Shown here: positions 1 through 11,143 of the stretch, one piece after another
How positions within the stretch are numbered: position 1 is the first letter of the stretch
Layout of the letters: the number at the start of each line of letters is the position of its first letter
Source of the DNA: Xenorhabdus ehlersii
GTDB taxonomy: Bacteria > Pseudomonadota > Gammaproteobacteria > Enterobacterales > Enterobacteriaceae
Assembly (NCBI RefSeq): GCF_003610465.1
Contig: NZ_RAQI01000001.1
Location: 1,178,001-1,242,000, forward strand
Length of the DNA: 64,000 bases
Reading direction: 5' to 3'
Notes under the pieces: generated by a model
The model's database searches: none
The model's input: only the letters and a program-made list of their open reading frames with translations
Told to the model about the DNA's origin: nothing
Translations under genes and position numbers: made by a program

Positions 1-1096
1 TGGCAAAAGCAACAGCAGAGATAAAACCAAGGAAAAAATCACCGCCAACGGCATTTGCCAGATGGACAGCTGCCATATTTGTACCACCAATTAATGCGCC
101 AGTTGCATCTTTGAATGAAGGATTGGCGCTGACTAGTAGAATTGCACCAAATCCGATAATAAACGTCAGGATATAAAAATAGCCAATAAAGCCGGTTGCA
201 TAGAAAACACTTTTACGGGCTTCTTTAGCATCACTGACGGTAAAAAACCGCATGACAATATGGGGTAATCCCGCAGTACCGAACATTAATGCCAATCCTA
301 GAGAGAGGGCAGAGATAGGATCAGATACCAATCCTCCAGGGCTCATAATGGCAGGCCCAAGAGAATGTACCGCAATGGCCTCTTTAAATAGGGTATGAAA
401 ATTGAAATTAACCGTTTTCATGACCATCAGGGCCATGAATGTTGCTCCTGCCAGCAACAAAACTGCTTTAATAATCTGGACCCATGTTGTCGCCAGCATT
501 CCGCCAAATAATACATAAAGCACCATCAAAATGCCGACCAAAACAACAGCGACGTAATAATTCAATCCGAATAGTAACTCGATCAGTTTTCCAGCTCCGA
601 CCATCTGAGCTATTAGATATAACGCAACAACAACTAACGAACCCATTGCGGATAAGGTACGGATAGGTCGCTGCTTCAGCCGATAAGAAGCGACATCAGC
701 AAAGGTGTAACGCCCCAAATTTCTTAATCTTTCGGCGATGAGGAATAGAATAATTGGCCAGCCAACGAGAAAGCCAATGGAATAGATCAACCCATCATAG
801 CCAGAGGTATAAACTAACGCTGAAATTCCCAGAAATGAGGCGGCTGACATATAGTCACCTGCTATTGCCATACCATTCTGGAATCCAGTAATACGTCCGC
901 CAGCGGTATAGTAATCTGAGCGTGAAATAGTCCGCTTTGAAGCCCAGTAAGTAATGCCAAGCGTTAACCCGACGAATAACAGAAACATGATAATTGCCTG
1001 AATATTCAGAGGTTGTTTCTCTACATTACCTGAAATGGCATTTGCTTGGGCTAGGATAGGAAAGAGGGAAGAAAGTAGTAATACGATTTTTTTCAT
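1..1096 (-). CDS. actP: Cation/acetate symporter ActP (partial, C-terminal part off the left edge)
   Basis: Inner-membrane sodium:solute symporter that takes up acetate. Reading the minus strand from the ATG at 1096 gives a signal-like start, then closely spaced hydrophobic segments and family signatures such as [16 protein letters not shown] and [11 protein letters not shown]. The frame stays open to position 1, where it reads [19 protein letters not shown], so about 365 residues are present and the C-terminal third is missing. The ATG overlaps the stop of yjcH by 4 bases, indicating translational coupling in an acs-yjcH-actP operon. Recognised by resemblance to E. coli ActP (YjcG); the family call is secure. 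Confidence 0.95.
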   Translation of the reverse strand, partial: MKKIVLLLSSLFPILAQANAISGNVEKQPLNIQAIIMFLLFVGLTLGITYWASKRTISRSDYYTAGGRITGFQNGMAIAGDYMSAASFLGISALVYTSGYDGLIYSIGFLVGWPIILFLIAERLRNLGRYTFADVASYRLKQRPIRTLSAMGSLVVVALYLIAQMVGAGKLIELLFGLNYYVAVVLVGILMVLYVLFGGMLATTWVQIIKAVLLLAGATFMALMVMKTVNFNFHTLFKEAIAVHSLGPAIMSPGGLVSDPISALSLGLALMFGTAGLPHIVMRFFTVSDAKEARKSVFYATGFIGYFYILTFIIGFGAILLVSANPSFKDATGALIGGTNMAAVHLANAVGGDFFLGFISAVAFA

Positions 1097-1404
1097 TTTC
1101 TTACCTCGTTGAGAATAGTTGACGTCAGACGATCAAATTCACCATTCGCCCTGACTACATAAACTCCGGTTAGTATAAAAGAGATGAAGATGATCCCAAC
1201 TCCTACAGGGATCCCCCGCGTCATACTGGTATTTTCATGAAGTTGTGTTCCAAGCCATTCAGGAGCAAAAGCAATAAGGAAAATAAAACCAACATAAAGC
1301 ACTAACATAATGATGGATAACAGCCAGGCAAAACGCCCTCGCTTCTTAACTAACTCCTTAAAGCGGGGATTATTTTCAATCTCTTGATAAATGTCGTCAC
1401 TCAT
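1093..1404 (-). CDS. yjcH: DUF485 inner-membrane protein YjcH
   Basis: A 103-residue protein with two hydrophobic segments (roughly residues 27-50 and 68-88) separated by a short polar loop, typical of the DUF485 family always found beside actP. It is thought to assist acetate uptake, but its exact role is not established. It lies between acs and actP on the same strand and overlaps the actP start by 4 bases. A good Shine-Dalgarno sequence (GGAG) precedes the ATG at 1404. Confidence 0.93.
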   Translation of the reverse strand: MSDDIYQEIENNPRFKELVKKRGRFAWLLSIIMLVLYVGFIFLIAFAPEWLGTQLHENTSMTRGIPVGVGIIFISFILTGVYVVRANGEFDRLTSTILNEVRK

Positions 1405-1504
1405 TGGAGTATCTCCTTGCTGATTTTAAACGTTACACCTTAAGCCACCTCATGAGATACCAGATATTGGATAGCCATACCCAAGGAATTCCTGATGATT
1501 AGCC

Positions 1505-1570
1505 ACGTCCCTGTACGGCTCCGTACTTTTGGTGATGCGTTATTCAAGCCGCCTTGCGGCGGCGCATATG
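1505..1570. repeat. Pair of short palindromes between acs and yjcH (REP-like)
   Basis: Two inverted repeats lie in the 168-bp gap inside the acs-yjcH-actP unit. One is GTACGG-CT-CCGTAC at 1513-1526. The other is a GC-rich hairpin, GCCGC-CTTGC-GGCGGC-like, at 1548-1563, ten bases past the acs stop. The GC content is far higher than the surrounding sequence. They could attenuate transcription or stabilise the upstream mRNA, as REP-type palindromes do. Whether they are dispersed repeats cannot be judged from one window. Confidence 0.45.
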
Positions 1571-1572
1571 TT

Positions 1573-3528
1573 TTACGACATGTTGATGGATTGTTTTTCT
1601 TCCAGCAGTTTTTCAACAACTCCCGGATCGGCCAGCGTGGAGGTATCTCCTAAGTTGCTGGTATCACCAGAAGCAATCTTGCGCAAAATACGCCGCATAA
1701 TCTTTCCGGAACGCGTTTTGGGCAGAGAGTCTGTCCAATGAAGGATATCGGGTGTTGCAATTGGGCCGATTTCTTTACGAACCCAATCCCTGACCTCGGT
1801 ATACAGTTCAGGGGAAGGCTCTTCACCATGAACTAGTGTGACGTAGGCGTAAATTGCTTGTCCTTTTATATGATGAGGGATGCCAACAACGGCAGCTTCA
1901 GCAATTTTAGGGTATGCAACCAGAGCTGATTCAATTTCTGCGGTTCCCAAACGATGGCCTGAAATATTCAGAACATCATCAACCCGGCCGGTGATCCAGT
2001 AATAGCCATCTTCGTCACGCCGAGCACCATCACCACTGAAATACATTCCCTTGAAAGTGGAAAAATAGGTTTGTTCAAAACGCTCATGATCACCATATAA
2101 AGTTCGTGCCTGTGCTGGCCAAGAATCCGTGATAACAAGATTGCCTTCACTCATACCCTCTAAAATTTCTCCAGAATTATCAACCAACGCTGGATTAACA
2201 CCAAAAAATGGCAGAGTGGCAGAGCCTGCCTTGAGATCGGTCGCTCCCGGTAGCGGTGTGATCATGAATCCGCCAGTTTCGGTTTGCCACCATGTATCTA
2301 CAATAGGGCATTTACTGTTGCCTATTTTTTTGTAGTACCATTCCCATGCTTCTGGGTTAATAGGTTCACCCACAGAGCCCATAATACGTAATGACGTACG
2401 TTTAGTACCTTCTATGGCTTTATCACCTTCGGCCATTAATGCCCTAATGGCGGTTGGCGCAGTATAAAGAATATTAACTTTATGCTTATCAACTACCTGA
2501 CAGAGACGGTTAACTTCGGGATAGTTGGGGACACCTTCAAACATTAAAGTCGTGGCACCACAAGACAGAGGCCCATATAACAGGTAGCTATGTCCTGTTA
2601 CCCAGCCTATGTCGGCTGTACACCAGTAAATTTCTCCAGGGCGATAATCAAACGTGTATTTAAACGTTAAAGATGCGTAGACTAAATAACCGCCAGTCGT
2701 ATGCAGGACGCCTTTAGGTTTACCTGTAGAGCCTGAGGTATAAAGAATGAATAATGGATCTTCGGCACCTATCTCTTCGGCGGGACACTCAGCACTAACA
2801 CTCTCGGTCAGTTCATGCCACCATAAATCACGACCGTTATTCCAGTTTTTAATATTTCCGGTACGTCTGAAAACAACCACATTAGTCACACCAGTAACGT
2901 CAGAATGGTTCAGTGCCTCATCAACATTTTTTTTCAATGGGATTGTGCGGCCAGCTCGCAAGCCCTCATCTGCGGTAACCACGAGCTTAGCGTTGGAATC
3001 GATAACTCGACCAGCGATGGCGTCAGGAGAGAAACCACCAAAAATTACGGAATGGATCGCGCCGATACGGGCACAGGCTAACATTGCAACGGCGGCTTCT
3101 GGCACCATTGGCATATAGATAGCAACAACATCGCCTTTTTTGATCCCCAATTTTTTCAATACATTAGCAAATTGGCAGACGTCATGATGTAATTCTCGAT
3201 ACGTAACATGGCGGGATTCTGCAGGATTATCTCCTTCCCATATAATGGCTGTTTGATCACCACGCTCTTGCAAATGGCGATCAAGACAGTTGGCACTTAG
3301 GTTCAGGGTGCCATCTTCAAACCAGCGGATGCTGATATGCCCGGGATCGAAAGAGGTATTTTTGACCTTGGTGTAGGGCCTAATCCAGTCAACTACTTTA
3401 CCTTTTTCACCCCAGAAGCCCTCTGGGTCTTGCAATGACCTTTGATAGTCATGTAGGTACTGTTGCTTGCTTATCAGGGCCGTATCTGCAATATCAGCAG
3501 GAATAAGATGCTTGATTATTTGAGTCAT
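1573..3528 (-). CDS. acs: Acetyl-coenzyme A synthetase
   Basis: AMP-forming acetate:CoA ligase that makes acetyl-CoA from acetate, ATP and CoA through acetyl-AMP. The 651-residue product has the N-terminal ACAS extension, the adenylate-forming P-loop [11 protein letters not shown], the [10 protein letters not shown] motif, [23 protein letters not shown], and the C-terminal catalytic/acetylatable lysine in [11 protein letters not shown]. The start is placed at the ATG at 3528 because the protein then begins like E. coli Acs (M-x-Q-I-x-K-H-x-I-P) and AAGGAG lies 8 bases upstream. An ATG six codons further upstream lacks that support. First gene of the acetate operon with yjcH and actP. Confidence 0.97.
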   Translation of the reverse strand: MTQIIKHLIPADIADTALISKQQYLHDYQRSLQDPEGFWGEKGKVVDWIRPYTKVKNTSFDPGHISIRWFEDGTLNLSANCLDRHLQERGDQTAIIWEGDNPAESRHVTYRELHHDVCQFANVLKKLGIKKGDVVAIYMPMVPEAAVAMLACARIGAIHSVIFGGFSPDAIAGRVIDSNAKLVVTADEGLRAGRTIPLKKNVDEALNHSDVTGVTNVVVFRRTGNIKNWNNGRDLWWHELTESVSAECPAEEIGAEDPLFILYTSGSTGKPKGVLHTTGGYLVYASLTFKYTFDYRPGEIYWCTADIGWVTGHSYLLYGPLSCGATTLMFEGVPNYPEVNRLCQVVDKHKVNILYTAPTAIRALMAEGDKAIEGTKRTSLRIMGSVGEPINPEAWEWYYKKIGNSKCPIVDTWWQTETGGFMITPLPGATDLKAGSATLPFFGVNPALVDNSGEILEGMSEGNLVITDSWPAQARTLYGDHERFEQTYFSTFKGMYFSGDGARRDEDGYYWITGRVDDVLNISGHRLGTAEIESALVAYPKIAEAAVVGIPHHIKGQAIYAYVTLVHGEEPSPELYTEVRDWVRKEIGPIATPDILHWTDSLPKTRSGKIMRRILRKIASGDTSNLGDTSTLADPGVVEKLLEEKQSINMS

Positions 3529-3908
3529 ATTTTTATCTCCTTGCAATTGTTAATACTATGTCAAAACAAGGTTAACTAAACTGTGAGAAGAATTTTTGTT
3601 TCTTTTTTGCGCGGAAGATCACGCAATAAAGAGAATGAATTTTATGGAATGATCATTTAATGCTGTAGGTTTAAGCAAGACTAAGTAATGAGTTTATTAT
3701 TTTAATTGGATTTATATTCTGTTATTTAAGTTTATTATTGATATTTTTATCTATGAGAAGGCATGAAACGTGAATGTATAAAGGAAACCATAGAGATAAC
3801 ATGGAATTGATAATCATTTTCATTATTGTTCAATTCACTATAATAATCATGTTGTTCACAAGGTGTGAGCTTTATATATTCTAAATTCTAAACAACTGGA
3901 GATATGAT
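3529..3908. promoter_or_regulatory. Divergent promoter region acs / sodA with Fur-box candidate
   Basis: A 380-bp AT-rich gap between divergently transcribed acs and sodA. The clearest element is GATAATCATTTTCATTAT at about 3808-3825. It reads as GATAAT-CATTTT-CATTAT and resembles the 19-bp Fur consensus. It lies about 85 bases before sodA, matching the known Fur control of sodA in enterobacteria. I see no convincing full CRP palindrome for acs. No ORF in the gap looks real. Confidence 0.55.
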
Positions 3909-4535
3909 ATGAGCCATTCATTGCCTTCTCTACCTTACTCTTATGATGCGCTAGAGCCTCATTTCGATAAACAAACGATGGAAATTCACCATACTAAACA
4001 CCATCAGACGTATGTCACTAACACGAATACTGCTCTGGAAGCCTTTCCAGAATTAAGCAAACTTGATATCGATGATCTCATTCAGCAGCTTGATAAAATT
4101 CCAGCCGATAAACGCACTTTTATTCGCAACAATGCGGGTGGTCACTCAAACCATAGCCTGTTTTGGAAAGGCTTAAAATTAGGCACAGTATTGGATGGTG
4201 CTTTGAAAATCGCGATTGAGCGTGATTTTGGCAGTATTGACAGCTTCAAGGAAAAATTTGAACAAGCAGCAGCAACTCGCTTTGGCTCTGGCTGGGCATG
4301 GTTGGTACTGAAAGAAGATGGCAAACTTGCTGTTGTTTCAACAGCCAATCAGGATAGCCCGTTAATGGGTGAAGAAATAGCGGGTGCTTCTGGTTACCCG
4401 ATTGTGGGTCTGGATGTATGGGAGCATGCCTATTACCTGAAATATCAGAACCGCCGTCCTGATTACATCAAAGCATTTTGGCATGTAGTAAACTGGGATG
4501 AAGCGGCAAAACGTTACGAAGAAAAAACTAAATAA
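3909..4535 (+). CDS. sodA: Manganese superoxide dismutase
   Basis: Converts superoxide to H2O2 and O2 in the cytoplasm. The 208-residue product carries the Mn/Fe-SOD metal ligands in [13 protein letters not shown] (His27 region), [13 protein letters not shown] (His81 region) and the C-terminal [19 protein letters not shown] (Asp and His). It matches E. coli SodA rather than SodB almost throughout, including GSGWAWLVL and [14 protein letters not shown] precedes the ATG. A probable Fur box upstream suggests repression by iron. Confidence 0.97.
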   Translation: MSHSLPSLPYSYDALEPHFDKQTMEIHHTKHHQTYVTNTNTALEAFPELSKLDIDDLIQQLDKIPADKRTFIRNNAGGHSNHSLFWKGLKLGTVLDGALKIAIERDFGSIDSFKEKFEQAAATRFGSGWAWLVLKEDGKLAVVSTANQDSPLMGEEIAGASGYPIVGLDVWEHAYYLKYQNRRPDYIKAFWHVVNWDEAAKRYEEKTK

Positions 4536-4554
4536 TCCATCCTATTATTTTTTC

Positions 4555-4592
4555 ATAAGAATGCAGGTCATGGCTGTGATCTGCATTCTTAT
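4555..4592 (+). terminator. Hairpin after sodA
   Basis: Inverted repeat ATAAGAATGCAG...CTGCATTCTTAT, 20 bases past the sodA stop, with a loop of about 14 bases that contains some extra pairing. The T-run afterwards is poor, so termination may be incomplete. Confidence 0.55.
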
Positions 4593-4665
4593 TGTCTGCA
4601 ATCTTGGTTATTATGCCTGGATAATACGTGTTCATCTTCACTAGCTCACTGAGAGGGAATAAAGA

Positions 4666-5337
4666 ATGTATTATCCACAAATATATAGAGGCAAAATATC
4701 ATCGTCAGAAACACTGGGGTTCAGTGCGATCAATAAACTGGTGGTGAATGGTCGTTTACAGCTAACCTCTCTTGGGCTAGAAGGCGATGAACAAGCGGAA
4801 ACTCGTTTTCATGGTGGAGCTGATCGTGCGCTTTGCCATTATCCGACAGAGCATTACCTATTTTGGAAAAGACAATTTCCTGAATTGATGGAATTATTTG
4901 TCTCTCCCTTGTTTGGTGAGAATATATCCACTGAAGGAATGACGGAAGATGATGTCTATATTGGTGATATTTTCCAATGGGATGAAGCTCTGATTCAAGT
5001 AACTCAACCACGTTCTCCTTGTTATAAACTCAACTTTATTACAAACATCAGTGAGTTTGCTGCGATGATGCAAAATAATGGGCGTTGTGGTTGGTTATAT
5101 CGTGTTATCTCTCCTGGATTGGTGAGTGCCGGTGAACCGATAAAACTGTTAAGTCGTAATAGCGATGTTTCTGTTAAGGAAGCAATTTCCATTGCTTTTC
5201 ATAACCCATTTGATGAAGAGCTGTATCGTCGTTTAATGGGGGCTGCTGGATTGTCTGCCAGTTGGAATCTGACGATGCAAAAACGCATATTGCATGGAAG
5301 AATTGAGGATTTTAATCGTCGTTTATTCGGTAAGTAA
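4666..5337 (+). CDS. yiiM: MOSC-domain protein YiiM
   Basis: MOSC-domain molybdenum-cofactor protein of 223 residues. In E. coli YiiM protects against N-hydroxylated base analogues such as 6-N-hydroxylaminopurine, with YcbX. The MOSC core is seen in GLEGDEQAETRFHGGADRALCHYP, FGENISTEGMTEDDVYIGDIFQW and the cofactor-ligand region QPRSPCYKL with its conserved Cys. A short C-terminal 3-alpha domain follows. GAGAGGGAATAA precedes the ATG. It sits beside sodA, as in enterobacteria, and converges on trpS. Confidence 0.93.
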   Translation: MYYPQIYRGKISSSETLGFSAINKLVVNGRLQLTSLGLEGDEQAETRFHGGADRALCHYPTEHYLFWKRQFPELMELFVSPLFGENISTEGMTEDDVYIGDIFQWDEALIQVTQPRSPCYKLNFITNISEFAAMMQNNGRCGWLYRVISPGLVSAGEPIKLLSRNSDVSVKEAISIAFHNPFDEELYRRLMGAAGLSASWNLTMQKRILHGRIEDFNRRLFGK

Positions 5338-5347
5338 CGGAATCTAT

Positions 5348-5380
5348 ATGCCAAAGGGGGAAATGGATACCCTTTGGCAT
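5348..5380. terminator. Bidirectional hairpin between yiiM and trpS
   Basis: Perfect inverted repeat ATGCCAAAGGG...CCCTTTGGCAT with an 11-base loop in the 60-bp gap between two convergent genes. It has no long T-run on either side. Position and symmetry suggest it serves both genes. Confidence 0.6.
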
Positions 5381-5397
5381 TCACATAAGGTTGGCTG

Positions 5398-6432
5398 TTA
5401 CGGATGAGCGATCAAACCTACCGCTTCATAGACTTTATCCAAGGTTACCTGGGCACGAGCCTGAGCCTTGGCCGCACCTTCTGCCATGATTTGGTTAAGT
5501 AAGGCTTTATCGTTACGGAAATGATGGAAACGTTCTTGTAAGCCTGTCAGCATTTCGCTTACGGCATCTGCGACAGCTCCTTTCAAATGACCATACATTT
5601 TACCTTCAAACTCGGCTTCTAATTCAGGAATAGTTTTACCTGTTACACCAGCGAGAATATCCAGTAAGTTGGAAACGCCTGGTTTATTTTCCTGATCGTA
5701 ACGTACGCAAGGTGGTTCATCAGAATCGGTAACTGCACGTTTAATTTTCTTAGTGACGGATTTAGGGTCTTCCAACAGGGCAATGACGTTATTGCGGTTA
5801 TCATCCGACTTCGACATTTTCTTGCTCGGATCTTGCAATGACATGACACGTGCGCCACCTGTTGGAATGAATGGCTCTGGAACAGTGAAAATATCGCCGT
5901 ATAAAGCGTTAAACCGTAGCGCTAAATCACGGGTTAATTCAAGGTGCTGCTTCTGGTCGATGCCTACAGGGATCTGATTGGCCTGATAAAGCAAAATATC
6001 AGCAGCCATGAGAACCGGATAATCAAACAAGCCAGCATTGATATTTTCTGCATGACGGGCTGATTTATCCTTGAACTGGGTCATGCGGCTAAGTTCACCG
6101 AAATAAGTGTAGCAATTCAGCACCCAGCTTAACTGGGAATGTTGTGGAACATGTGACTGAACGAAGATGGTACTTTTCTTTGGATCAATACCACAGGCAA
6201 GGTAAAGTGCCAGCGTATCCAGCGTGCGTTTTTTCAGTTCATTGGGATCTTGACGCACGGTAATGGCATGTTGGTTAACGATGCAATAGATGCAATCGTA
6301 TTCATCTTGCATTTTAACCCACTGACGTAACGCTCCCATATAGTTACCGATGGTTAATTCACCGGAGGGTTGTGCGCCGCTGAATACAATAGGTTTTTGG
6401 GAGTTTGGTTTCATTGCAGTGGGTTCATTCAT
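5398..6432 (-). CDS. trpS: Tryptophanyl-tRNA synthetase
   Basis: Class Ic aminoacyl-tRNA synthetase charging tRNA-Trp. The HIGH-equivalent motif lies in [12 protein letters not shown] (about residues 22-33) and the KMSKS motif in [15 protein letters not shown]. The length of 344 is about ten residues more than E. coli TrpS, all at the N terminus. ATG 6432 has AGGAAG upstream, but the ATG at 6414 would give a protein closer to the family start, so the first six residues are uncertain. Last gene of the aroK-aroB-damX-dam-rpe-gph-trpS transcription unit; only 4 bases separate it from gph. Confidence 0.97.
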   Translation of the reverse strand: MNEPTAMKPNSQKPIVFSGAQPSGELTIGNYMGALRQWVKMQDEYDCIYCIVNQHAITVRQDPNELKKRTLDTLALYLACGIDPKKSTIFVQSHVPQHSQLSWVLNCYTYFGELSRMTQFKDKSARHAENINAGLFDYPVLMAADILLYQANQIPVGIDQKQHLELTRDLALRFNALYGDIFTVPEPFIPTGGARVMSLQDPSKKMSKSDDNRNNVIALLEDPKSVTKKIKRAVTDSDEPPCVRYDQENKPGVSNLLDILAGVTGKTIPELEAEFEGKMYGHLKGAVADAVSEMLTGLQERFHHFRNDKALLNQIMAEGAAKAQARAQVTLDKVYEAVGLIAHP

Positions 6433-6436
6433 TTTA

Positions 6437-7159
6437 TTAAGCTTCCTGTATTTTCAAACTGGATAATGGGTTCAAAGTGGATAGTCCAATAGTTGGGAGT
6501 AAATCCGAAAAATGGTCCAATACATAATTTGGGTGGCTTGATACTATCGACTCTCCGTAGTTATAGCCATAGGTTAAGCCAATACACGGGCAACCAGCGG
6601 CTTGTGCCGCCAAAATATCATTACGGGAATCGCCAACAAAAAGCAATTCTTCTTTATGCAAACCAAACATACCCATTGTTAGATAGAGTGGTGCGGGATG
6701 AGGCTTTTTCTCTTTAACATCGTCACCGCCTAGCACCAATGAAAAGTATTCACTGATACCTAATGATTCCAGCAATGGAGCAATAAAAGGGGTGGGTTTA
6801 TTCGTAACAATCGCCATCGGCAAATGGTGTTTTGCCAGTTCTGCCAACGTCTCTTTTACCTGGGGAAATAGTTGGCTGCCTGTGGCTACGCTAGTTTCAT
6901 AAAATTTATCAAACAGTTTGCGTGTTTCGCTATGCAATTCGGCAGACGGTTCTGCTCCAGCCCACTTTAATGCGCGTTCAACCATGACATCAGCACCATT
7001 GCCTATCCAGACGGCGACGTGTTCTTTGCCCGCAACAGGTAAGCCTTTGGCCATCAGAGCCTGATCCAAGGCATCAGCCAGACCGCCAGCACTGTCCACC
7101 AGTGTACCATCCAAATCAAATGCAATGGCACGAATTCCTTTTATGACGTCATTTTTCAT
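6437..7159 (-). CDS. gph: Phosphoglycolate phosphatase
   Basis: HAD-superfamily phosphatase that removes 2-phosphoglycolate formed during repair of oxidatively damaged DNA ends. HAD motif I is [12 protein letters not shown] (nucleophile Asp in the first DxD), motif II IVTNKP, and motifs III/IV appear in KKPHPAP and [16 protein letters not shown]. The 240-residue length is close to E. coli Gph. Its ATG overlaps the rpe stop (TAATG), so translation is coupled. Confidence 0.95.
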   Translation of the reverse strand: MKNDVIKGIRAIAFDLDGTLVDSAGGLADALDQALMAKGLPVAGKEHVAVWIGNGADVMVERALKWAGAEPSAELHSETRKLFDKFYETSVATGSQLFPQVKETLAELAKHHLPMAIVTNKPTPFIAPLLESLGISEYFSLVLGGDDVKEKKPHPAPLYLTMGMFGLHKEELLFVGDSRNDILAAQAAGCPCIGLTYGYNYGESIVSSHPNYVLDHFSDLLPTIGLSTLNPLSSLKIQEA

Positions 7160-7833
7160 TATGCTACCTTCGATAATTCGCGGCGCATCTCATCAATAAC
7201 CGCTTTATAATCTGGCTGGCTGAAAATAGCAGAGCCGGCAACGAACATATCTGCGCCAGCTTGAGCCGCCTCAGCAATATTATTGGGTTTGATACCGCCA
7301 TCAACTTCGAGACGGATATCATATCCGCTGTCATCAATGATTTTACGTACCTGACGCAGTTTTTTCAGTGTTTCTGGAATGAAAGACTGACCACCGAAAC
7401 CTGGATTAACAGACATCAACAGAATCACATCCAACTTATCTAATACATAATCAAGATAGTTAAGCGGGGTTGCTGGATTGAAGACCAAGCCCGCTTTACA
7501 GCCATGTTCCTTGATAAGTTGCAGTGTGCGATCGACATGCTCACTCGCTTCAGGATGGAAAGTGATATAAGTTGCACCAGCCTTGGCAAAATCAGGAATA
7601 ATGCGATCAACAGGTTTTACCATCAGGTGAACATCAATTGGCGCAGTAATGCCATAGTCGCGCAGTGCCTGGCAGACCATTGGACCAATCGTCAAATTTG
7701 GCACGTAATGGTTATCCATGACATCAAAGTGCACAACATCAGCGCCTGCTGCCAAAACCTGAGCGGTATCTTCACCTAATCGGGCAAAATCTGCGGATAG
7801 AATGGATGGGGCAATCAGAAAGTCTTTCTTCAT
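7159..7833 (-). CDS. rpe: Ribulose-phosphate 3-epimerase
   Basis: TIM-barrel metalloenzyme interconverting ribulose-5-phosphate and xylulose-5-phosphate in the pentose phosphate pathway. Seen are [16 protein letters not shown], the metal/active-site [37 protein letters not shown] and the catalytic Asp in LEVDGGI. The phosphate-binding [12 protein letters not shown] is also present. The start is set at the ATG at 7833 to match the family N terminus; five more codons are open upstream. Coupled to gph downstream. Confidence 0.96.
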   Translation of the reverse strand: MKKDFLIAPSILSADFARLGEDTAQVLAAGADVVHFDVMDNHYVPNLTIGPMVCQALRDYGITAPIDVHLMVKPVDRIIPDFAKAGATYITFHPEASEHVDRTLQLIKEHGCKAGLVFNPATPLNYLDYVLDKLDVILLMSVNPGFGGQSFIPETLKKLRQVRKIIDDSGYDIRLEVDGGIKPNNIAEAAQAGADMFVAGSAIFSQPDYKAVIDEMRRELSKVA

Positions 7834-7892
7834 TGTTATCTTCTCCAATTCATTGTTTTATCCCCCATTATTTCAGGGGCTGGAAACCTCAA

Positions 7893-8711
7893 TCACTCCT
7901 GGCAGTATAACGCCAAAAGTTCATCAACTTTACTGCGGGCAAGAATATTTCTGCTTATTGTCCGGCGGGCTTTAACAATGTAAAGGGAAGCCTGATGATA
8001 CCATTCCCGTGTCATCGGTGTGTCATGGTTAGATATGAGTACCGGAATGCCTTTTTGAGACGAGATATGATAGGCGATATTCGCCAGATTTTCCTGATCG
8101 AGAAGGTTAAAACTATTTGTATGATAGGCGGTAAAATTAGCCGTAGCCGAAAGTGGGGCATACGGGGGATCACAATAAATCACCGAACCCTTTGAGGCAT
8201 TGTTTAATGCTATTTCGTAATGTTGGCAGATGAACGTTGCTTTCTGGGATTTTTCTGCAAACCAGTAAAGCTCATTTTCAGGAAAATAAGGCTTTTTATA
8301 GCGGCCAAAAGGCACGTTAAATTCACCTCGTGAATTATAGCGACAAAGCCCGTTATAGCAGTGGCGGTTCAGGTAAAGAAACAGCATACTGCGGCGAAAG
8401 GGATCTTTGCTTTTGTTGAACTCTTCTCTCAGGCGATAGAAGTTTTCGGCAGTGTTGAACTCCGATGAAAATAATGGACGGACATGATTAATAAATTCAT
8501 CCGCACGAGATTTTACGGCATTATACAGGTTGATCAGATCGCTATTGATATCTGACAAAATGTAAGAATCATAATCGGTATTGAGGAATACCGAGCCTGC
8601 GCCAACAAATGGCTCAATCAAGCAATCTCCCTCTGGCAGATGACGTTTAATATCATCTACCAAGGGGTATTTTCCACCGGCCCATTTTAAGAAAGCGCGT
8701 TTTTTTTTCAT
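7893..8711 (-). CDS. dam: DNA adenine methyltransferase (GATC)
   Basis: SAM-dependent N6-adenine methyltransferase acting on GATC, used in mismatch repair, replication timing and gene regulation. The 272-residue product has the SAM-binding FLKWAGGKYPLVDDI and EPFVGAGSVFLN motifs and the catalytic DPPYAPLS. The DNA-contacting NRHCYNGLCRYN region is also conserved. It belongs to the alpha-type Dam group. It lies between damX and rpe as in enterobacteria. Confidence 0.97.
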   Translation of the reverse strand: MKKKRAFLKWAGGKYPLVDDIKRHLPEGDCLIEPFVGAGSVFLNTDYDSYILSDINSDLINLYNAVKSRADEFINHVRPLFSSEFNTAENFYRLREEFNKSKDPFRRSMLFLYLNRHCYNGLCRYNSRGEFNVPFGRYKKPYFPENELYWFAEKSQKATFICQHYEIALNNASKGSVIYCDPPYAPLSATANFTAYHTNSFNLLDQENLANIAYHISSQKGIPVLISNHDTPMTREWYHQASLYIVKARRTISRNILARSKVDELLALYCQE

Positions 8712-8796
8712 GCCGTCAAATTAGTTATTCAATAATTTCAGAGCCGCAGATTGTACTCTGTTTAGGACAGCATATCAGCGCCTAATCAAAATAGTT

Positions 8797-9741
8797 TTAT
8801 TTTTTCAGATCTTGCTGAACTTGTTGTAGTTTTCTGACCCAAGGCTTTTTGGCCTGAACTTCAGCAGGCAGTGAGGAAATAGCCCTTTTAGCATCAGAAA
8901 CAGAACTGTAATCACCGTGGATCAAGATAAACCATGTCTTGCCATCGCGTTTAGTTTCATAAACCTTGTAATTGATAAGGTTATTTTTTTTCGCGAAGGC
9001 GCTTAAGGTATCAGAACGGCCGGCACTACTCAATTGTAGTGTGAATCGATTTGCTGGTGCTTTCAGCAGATCACCACCAGCATCGGCGACGCTCTTTTTA
9101 TTGGCTTGATATTGACTAGCTGCTTTGGCGTGATTGTCTTCTCTGGCCTTATTCTCTCTTTTGGGTGGCGTAACCTTCTCTGGTTTGCTTGGCTCAACAG
9201 GTGGTGTTACCGTTGGTTTAGTGGGTTTGGCTTGCGGTTGTGTCAGATTGTTTTGTATAGAATTATTAATGGTGCTTTGTTGTTGATTCAAAGCATCAGA
9301 AATATCACCGGGTAACTCTATACGCTGGTTGTAGCCACCAGTTCCAGTTTTGGGAGGAAGATCTTTGCTTGGTGTACTATTAATTGGTGGCGGACTGATT
9401 TCACGTGCGCCATGAATTGCTGGTTCTGACGGATTTTCTTGCTCGCTGCCGGGGGAATTGGTAGAAAGTGAAGAAGAACCAGAAAGGTTAATACTCTTTT
9501 CTGCTGCATTTTGCTGTGATTGCTGTTTTTCATGCTCAGTGGGTGATTTCAATGCAGAGCTGATGGCAATAATCAGAAGCAAAAGTACCAGAATGCCAAC
9601 ACCGATCATTATTTGTTGGCGGGATATTGCGAGCTTAGGTTGATTGAATTGTCTTCTGGAGCGCTGAGGATTGCGATCAGAAGTATCAGGCTTTAATTCA
9701 CTTTCTGTTTTTTGTTTGTTTTCTGATTTTAATTCGTCCAC
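8797..9741 (-). CDS. damX: Cell-division SPOR-domain protein DamX
   Basis: Inner-membrane septal-ring protein. The product (about 314 residues) has a charged cytoplasmic N terminus, one membrane segment (IMIGVGILVLLLLIIAISSAL), a long Ser/Pro/Gln-rich periplasmic linker and a C-terminal SPOR domain (FTLQLSSAGRSDTLSAFAKKNN...AKKPWVRKLQQVQ) that binds denuded septal peptidoglycan. I place the start at the GTG at 9741 because GGAGGG lies 5-6 bases upstream and the protein then begins VDELKSE, like E. coli MDEFKPE. The longer ATG start at 9771 would bury that Shine-Dalgarno sequence inside the gene. Confidence 0.92.
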   Translation of the reverse strand: MDELKSENKQKTESELKPDTSDRNPQRSRRQFNQPKLAISRQQIMIGVGILVLLLLIIAISSALKSPTEHEKQQSQQNAAEKSINLSGSSSLSTNSPGSEQENPSEPAIHGAREISPPPINSTPSKDLPPKTGTGGYNQRIELPGDISDALNQQQSTINNSIQNNLTQPQAKPTKPTVTPPVEPSKPEKVTPPKRENKAREDNHAKAASQYQANKKSVADAGGDLLKAPANRFTLQLSSAGRSDTLSAFAKKNNLINYKVYETKRDGKTWFILIHGDYSSVSDAKRAISSLPAEVQAKKPWVRKLQQVQQDLKK

Positions 9742-10000
9742 ATGCCCTCCTAACAGAGATAATTCTGCCAATTGTTATTGAAGAGGTTTGGCAGTCTGAC
9801 CTAACTAAAACTGATGATGCTTTATTTGATAATCTAGCTATTGTATAGCATAACAGCTAGAGGATAATTCATCATTCAGCTTTTATTATCAGCGCAAATT
9901 TTGCCATATCCAGAAATTCCCTTCATCCTCCGAATTGCAGCCTGGCAGTAAAATTCACTGCCAGAGCAATAAGTTGGAATTAATTAGAGAGTAAGTATAT

Positions 10001-11098
10001 CTAGCGGAGGGAGAACTGAGATAGACGAACGGCATCCAATATAACTTTTTTCCCAATATCAGAACGAAGTTTTGCTTTCCCAATGGCTGTTGGTAGTACC
10101 AGATGCAGTTTCCCGGCAGAAACTTTTTTGTCACGCATCATATGAGGTAAATAGGCATCAGGGGACATTGCTTCAGGACCATTGATAGGTAATCTTGCTC
10201 GTTCCAGCAGGCGGATGATACGTTGGGTATCCTGTTTTGAGAATGTGCCGACAAGTTCAGATGCTCTGGCCGCCATCACCATACCCGCAGCAACAGCATG
10301 ACCATGCAGCCAGACACCATAACCCATTTCAGCCTCAATCGCATGTCCAAAAGTATGACCGAGGTTTAACAGTGCCCGCATTCCACTGCGTTCTTGTTCA
10401 TCAGCTGCAACAACCAACGCCTTGAGTTCGCAGCAACGACGGATGCAATAAGCCATTGCCTGACTGTCGAGAGCCAGTAATTTCTCAATATTCTCTTCAA
10501 GCCAGCTAAAGAATTCGCCATCCAGAATAATGCCGTATTTAATCACTTCAGCCAGACCTGAATATAATTCTTGAGCAGGTAATGTTTTCAGGCAATTGAG
10601 ATCGACAACAACCGAAGCTGGCTGGTAGAAAGCGCCTATCATATTTTTGCCGAGAGGGTGGTTGACTCCTGTTTTTCCACCGACGGAAGAGTCAACCTGA
10701 GAGAGCAGCGTGGTGGGTACTTGGATGAAACGAACACCGCGTTGATAGCTAGCCGCGGCAAACCCCGTCATATCACCGATTACACCACCACCAAGGGCGA
10801 TAAGCGTTGTGTCACGACCATGATTATTTTCCAGCAAGGCGGAAAAAATGTCATTGAGCACAAAAAGTGATTTGTGCTGTTCACCGTCAGGCAAGATAAC
10901 TTCATTTACCCGAAGATCCATTCTCTGCAATGTGGATTTCACCTGTTCGAGATACAGGGGAGCAAGCGTCTCATTGGTCACTATCATGACCTGTTGACCC
11001 GCTTGCAGGGGCTTGAATGCCTCACTGTCAGAAAATAGCCCTTCGGCTATGGTAATTGGATAGCTTCTTTCACCTAACGTAACAGTCACTTGTTCCAT
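10001..11098 (-). CDS. aroB: 3-dehydroquinate synthase
   Basis: NAD- and metal-dependent enzyme converting DAHP to 3-dehydroquinate, second step of the shikimate pathway. The 365-residue product carries LPDGEQHKS, the nucleotide-binding [41 protein letters not shown], and the zinc-ligand segment [29 protein letters not shown]. All hallmarks are intact. It is preceded by aroK (45-bp gap) and followed by damX on the same strand. Confidence 0.97.
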   Translation of the reverse strand: MEQVTVTLGERSYPITIAEGLFSDSEAFKPLQAGQQVMIVTNETLAPLYLEQVKSTLQRMDLRVNEVILPDGEQHKSLFVLNDIFSALLENNHGRDTTLIALGGGVIGDMTGFAAASYQRGVRFIQVPTTLLSQVDSSVGGKTGVNHPLGKNMIGAFYQPASVVVDLNCLKTLPAQELYSGLAEVIKYGIILDGEFFSWLEENIEKLLALDSQAMAYCIRRCCELKALVVAADEQERSGMRALLNLGHTFGHAIEAEMGYGVWLHGHAVAAGMVMAARASELVGTFSKQDTQRIIRLLERARLPINGPEAMSPDAYLPHMMRDKKVSAGKLHLVLPTAIGKAKLRSDIGKKVILDAVRLSQFSLR

Positions 11099-11143
11099 AT
11101 CAGCTTTCGCCTTATCGTTTGCCGCTGTGCGGACGCGCTATAA

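Noticed and set aside
3909..4535. Iron superoxide dismutase sodB
   Set aside because: The sequence follows E. coli SodA, not SodB, from the N terminus to the metal ligands.
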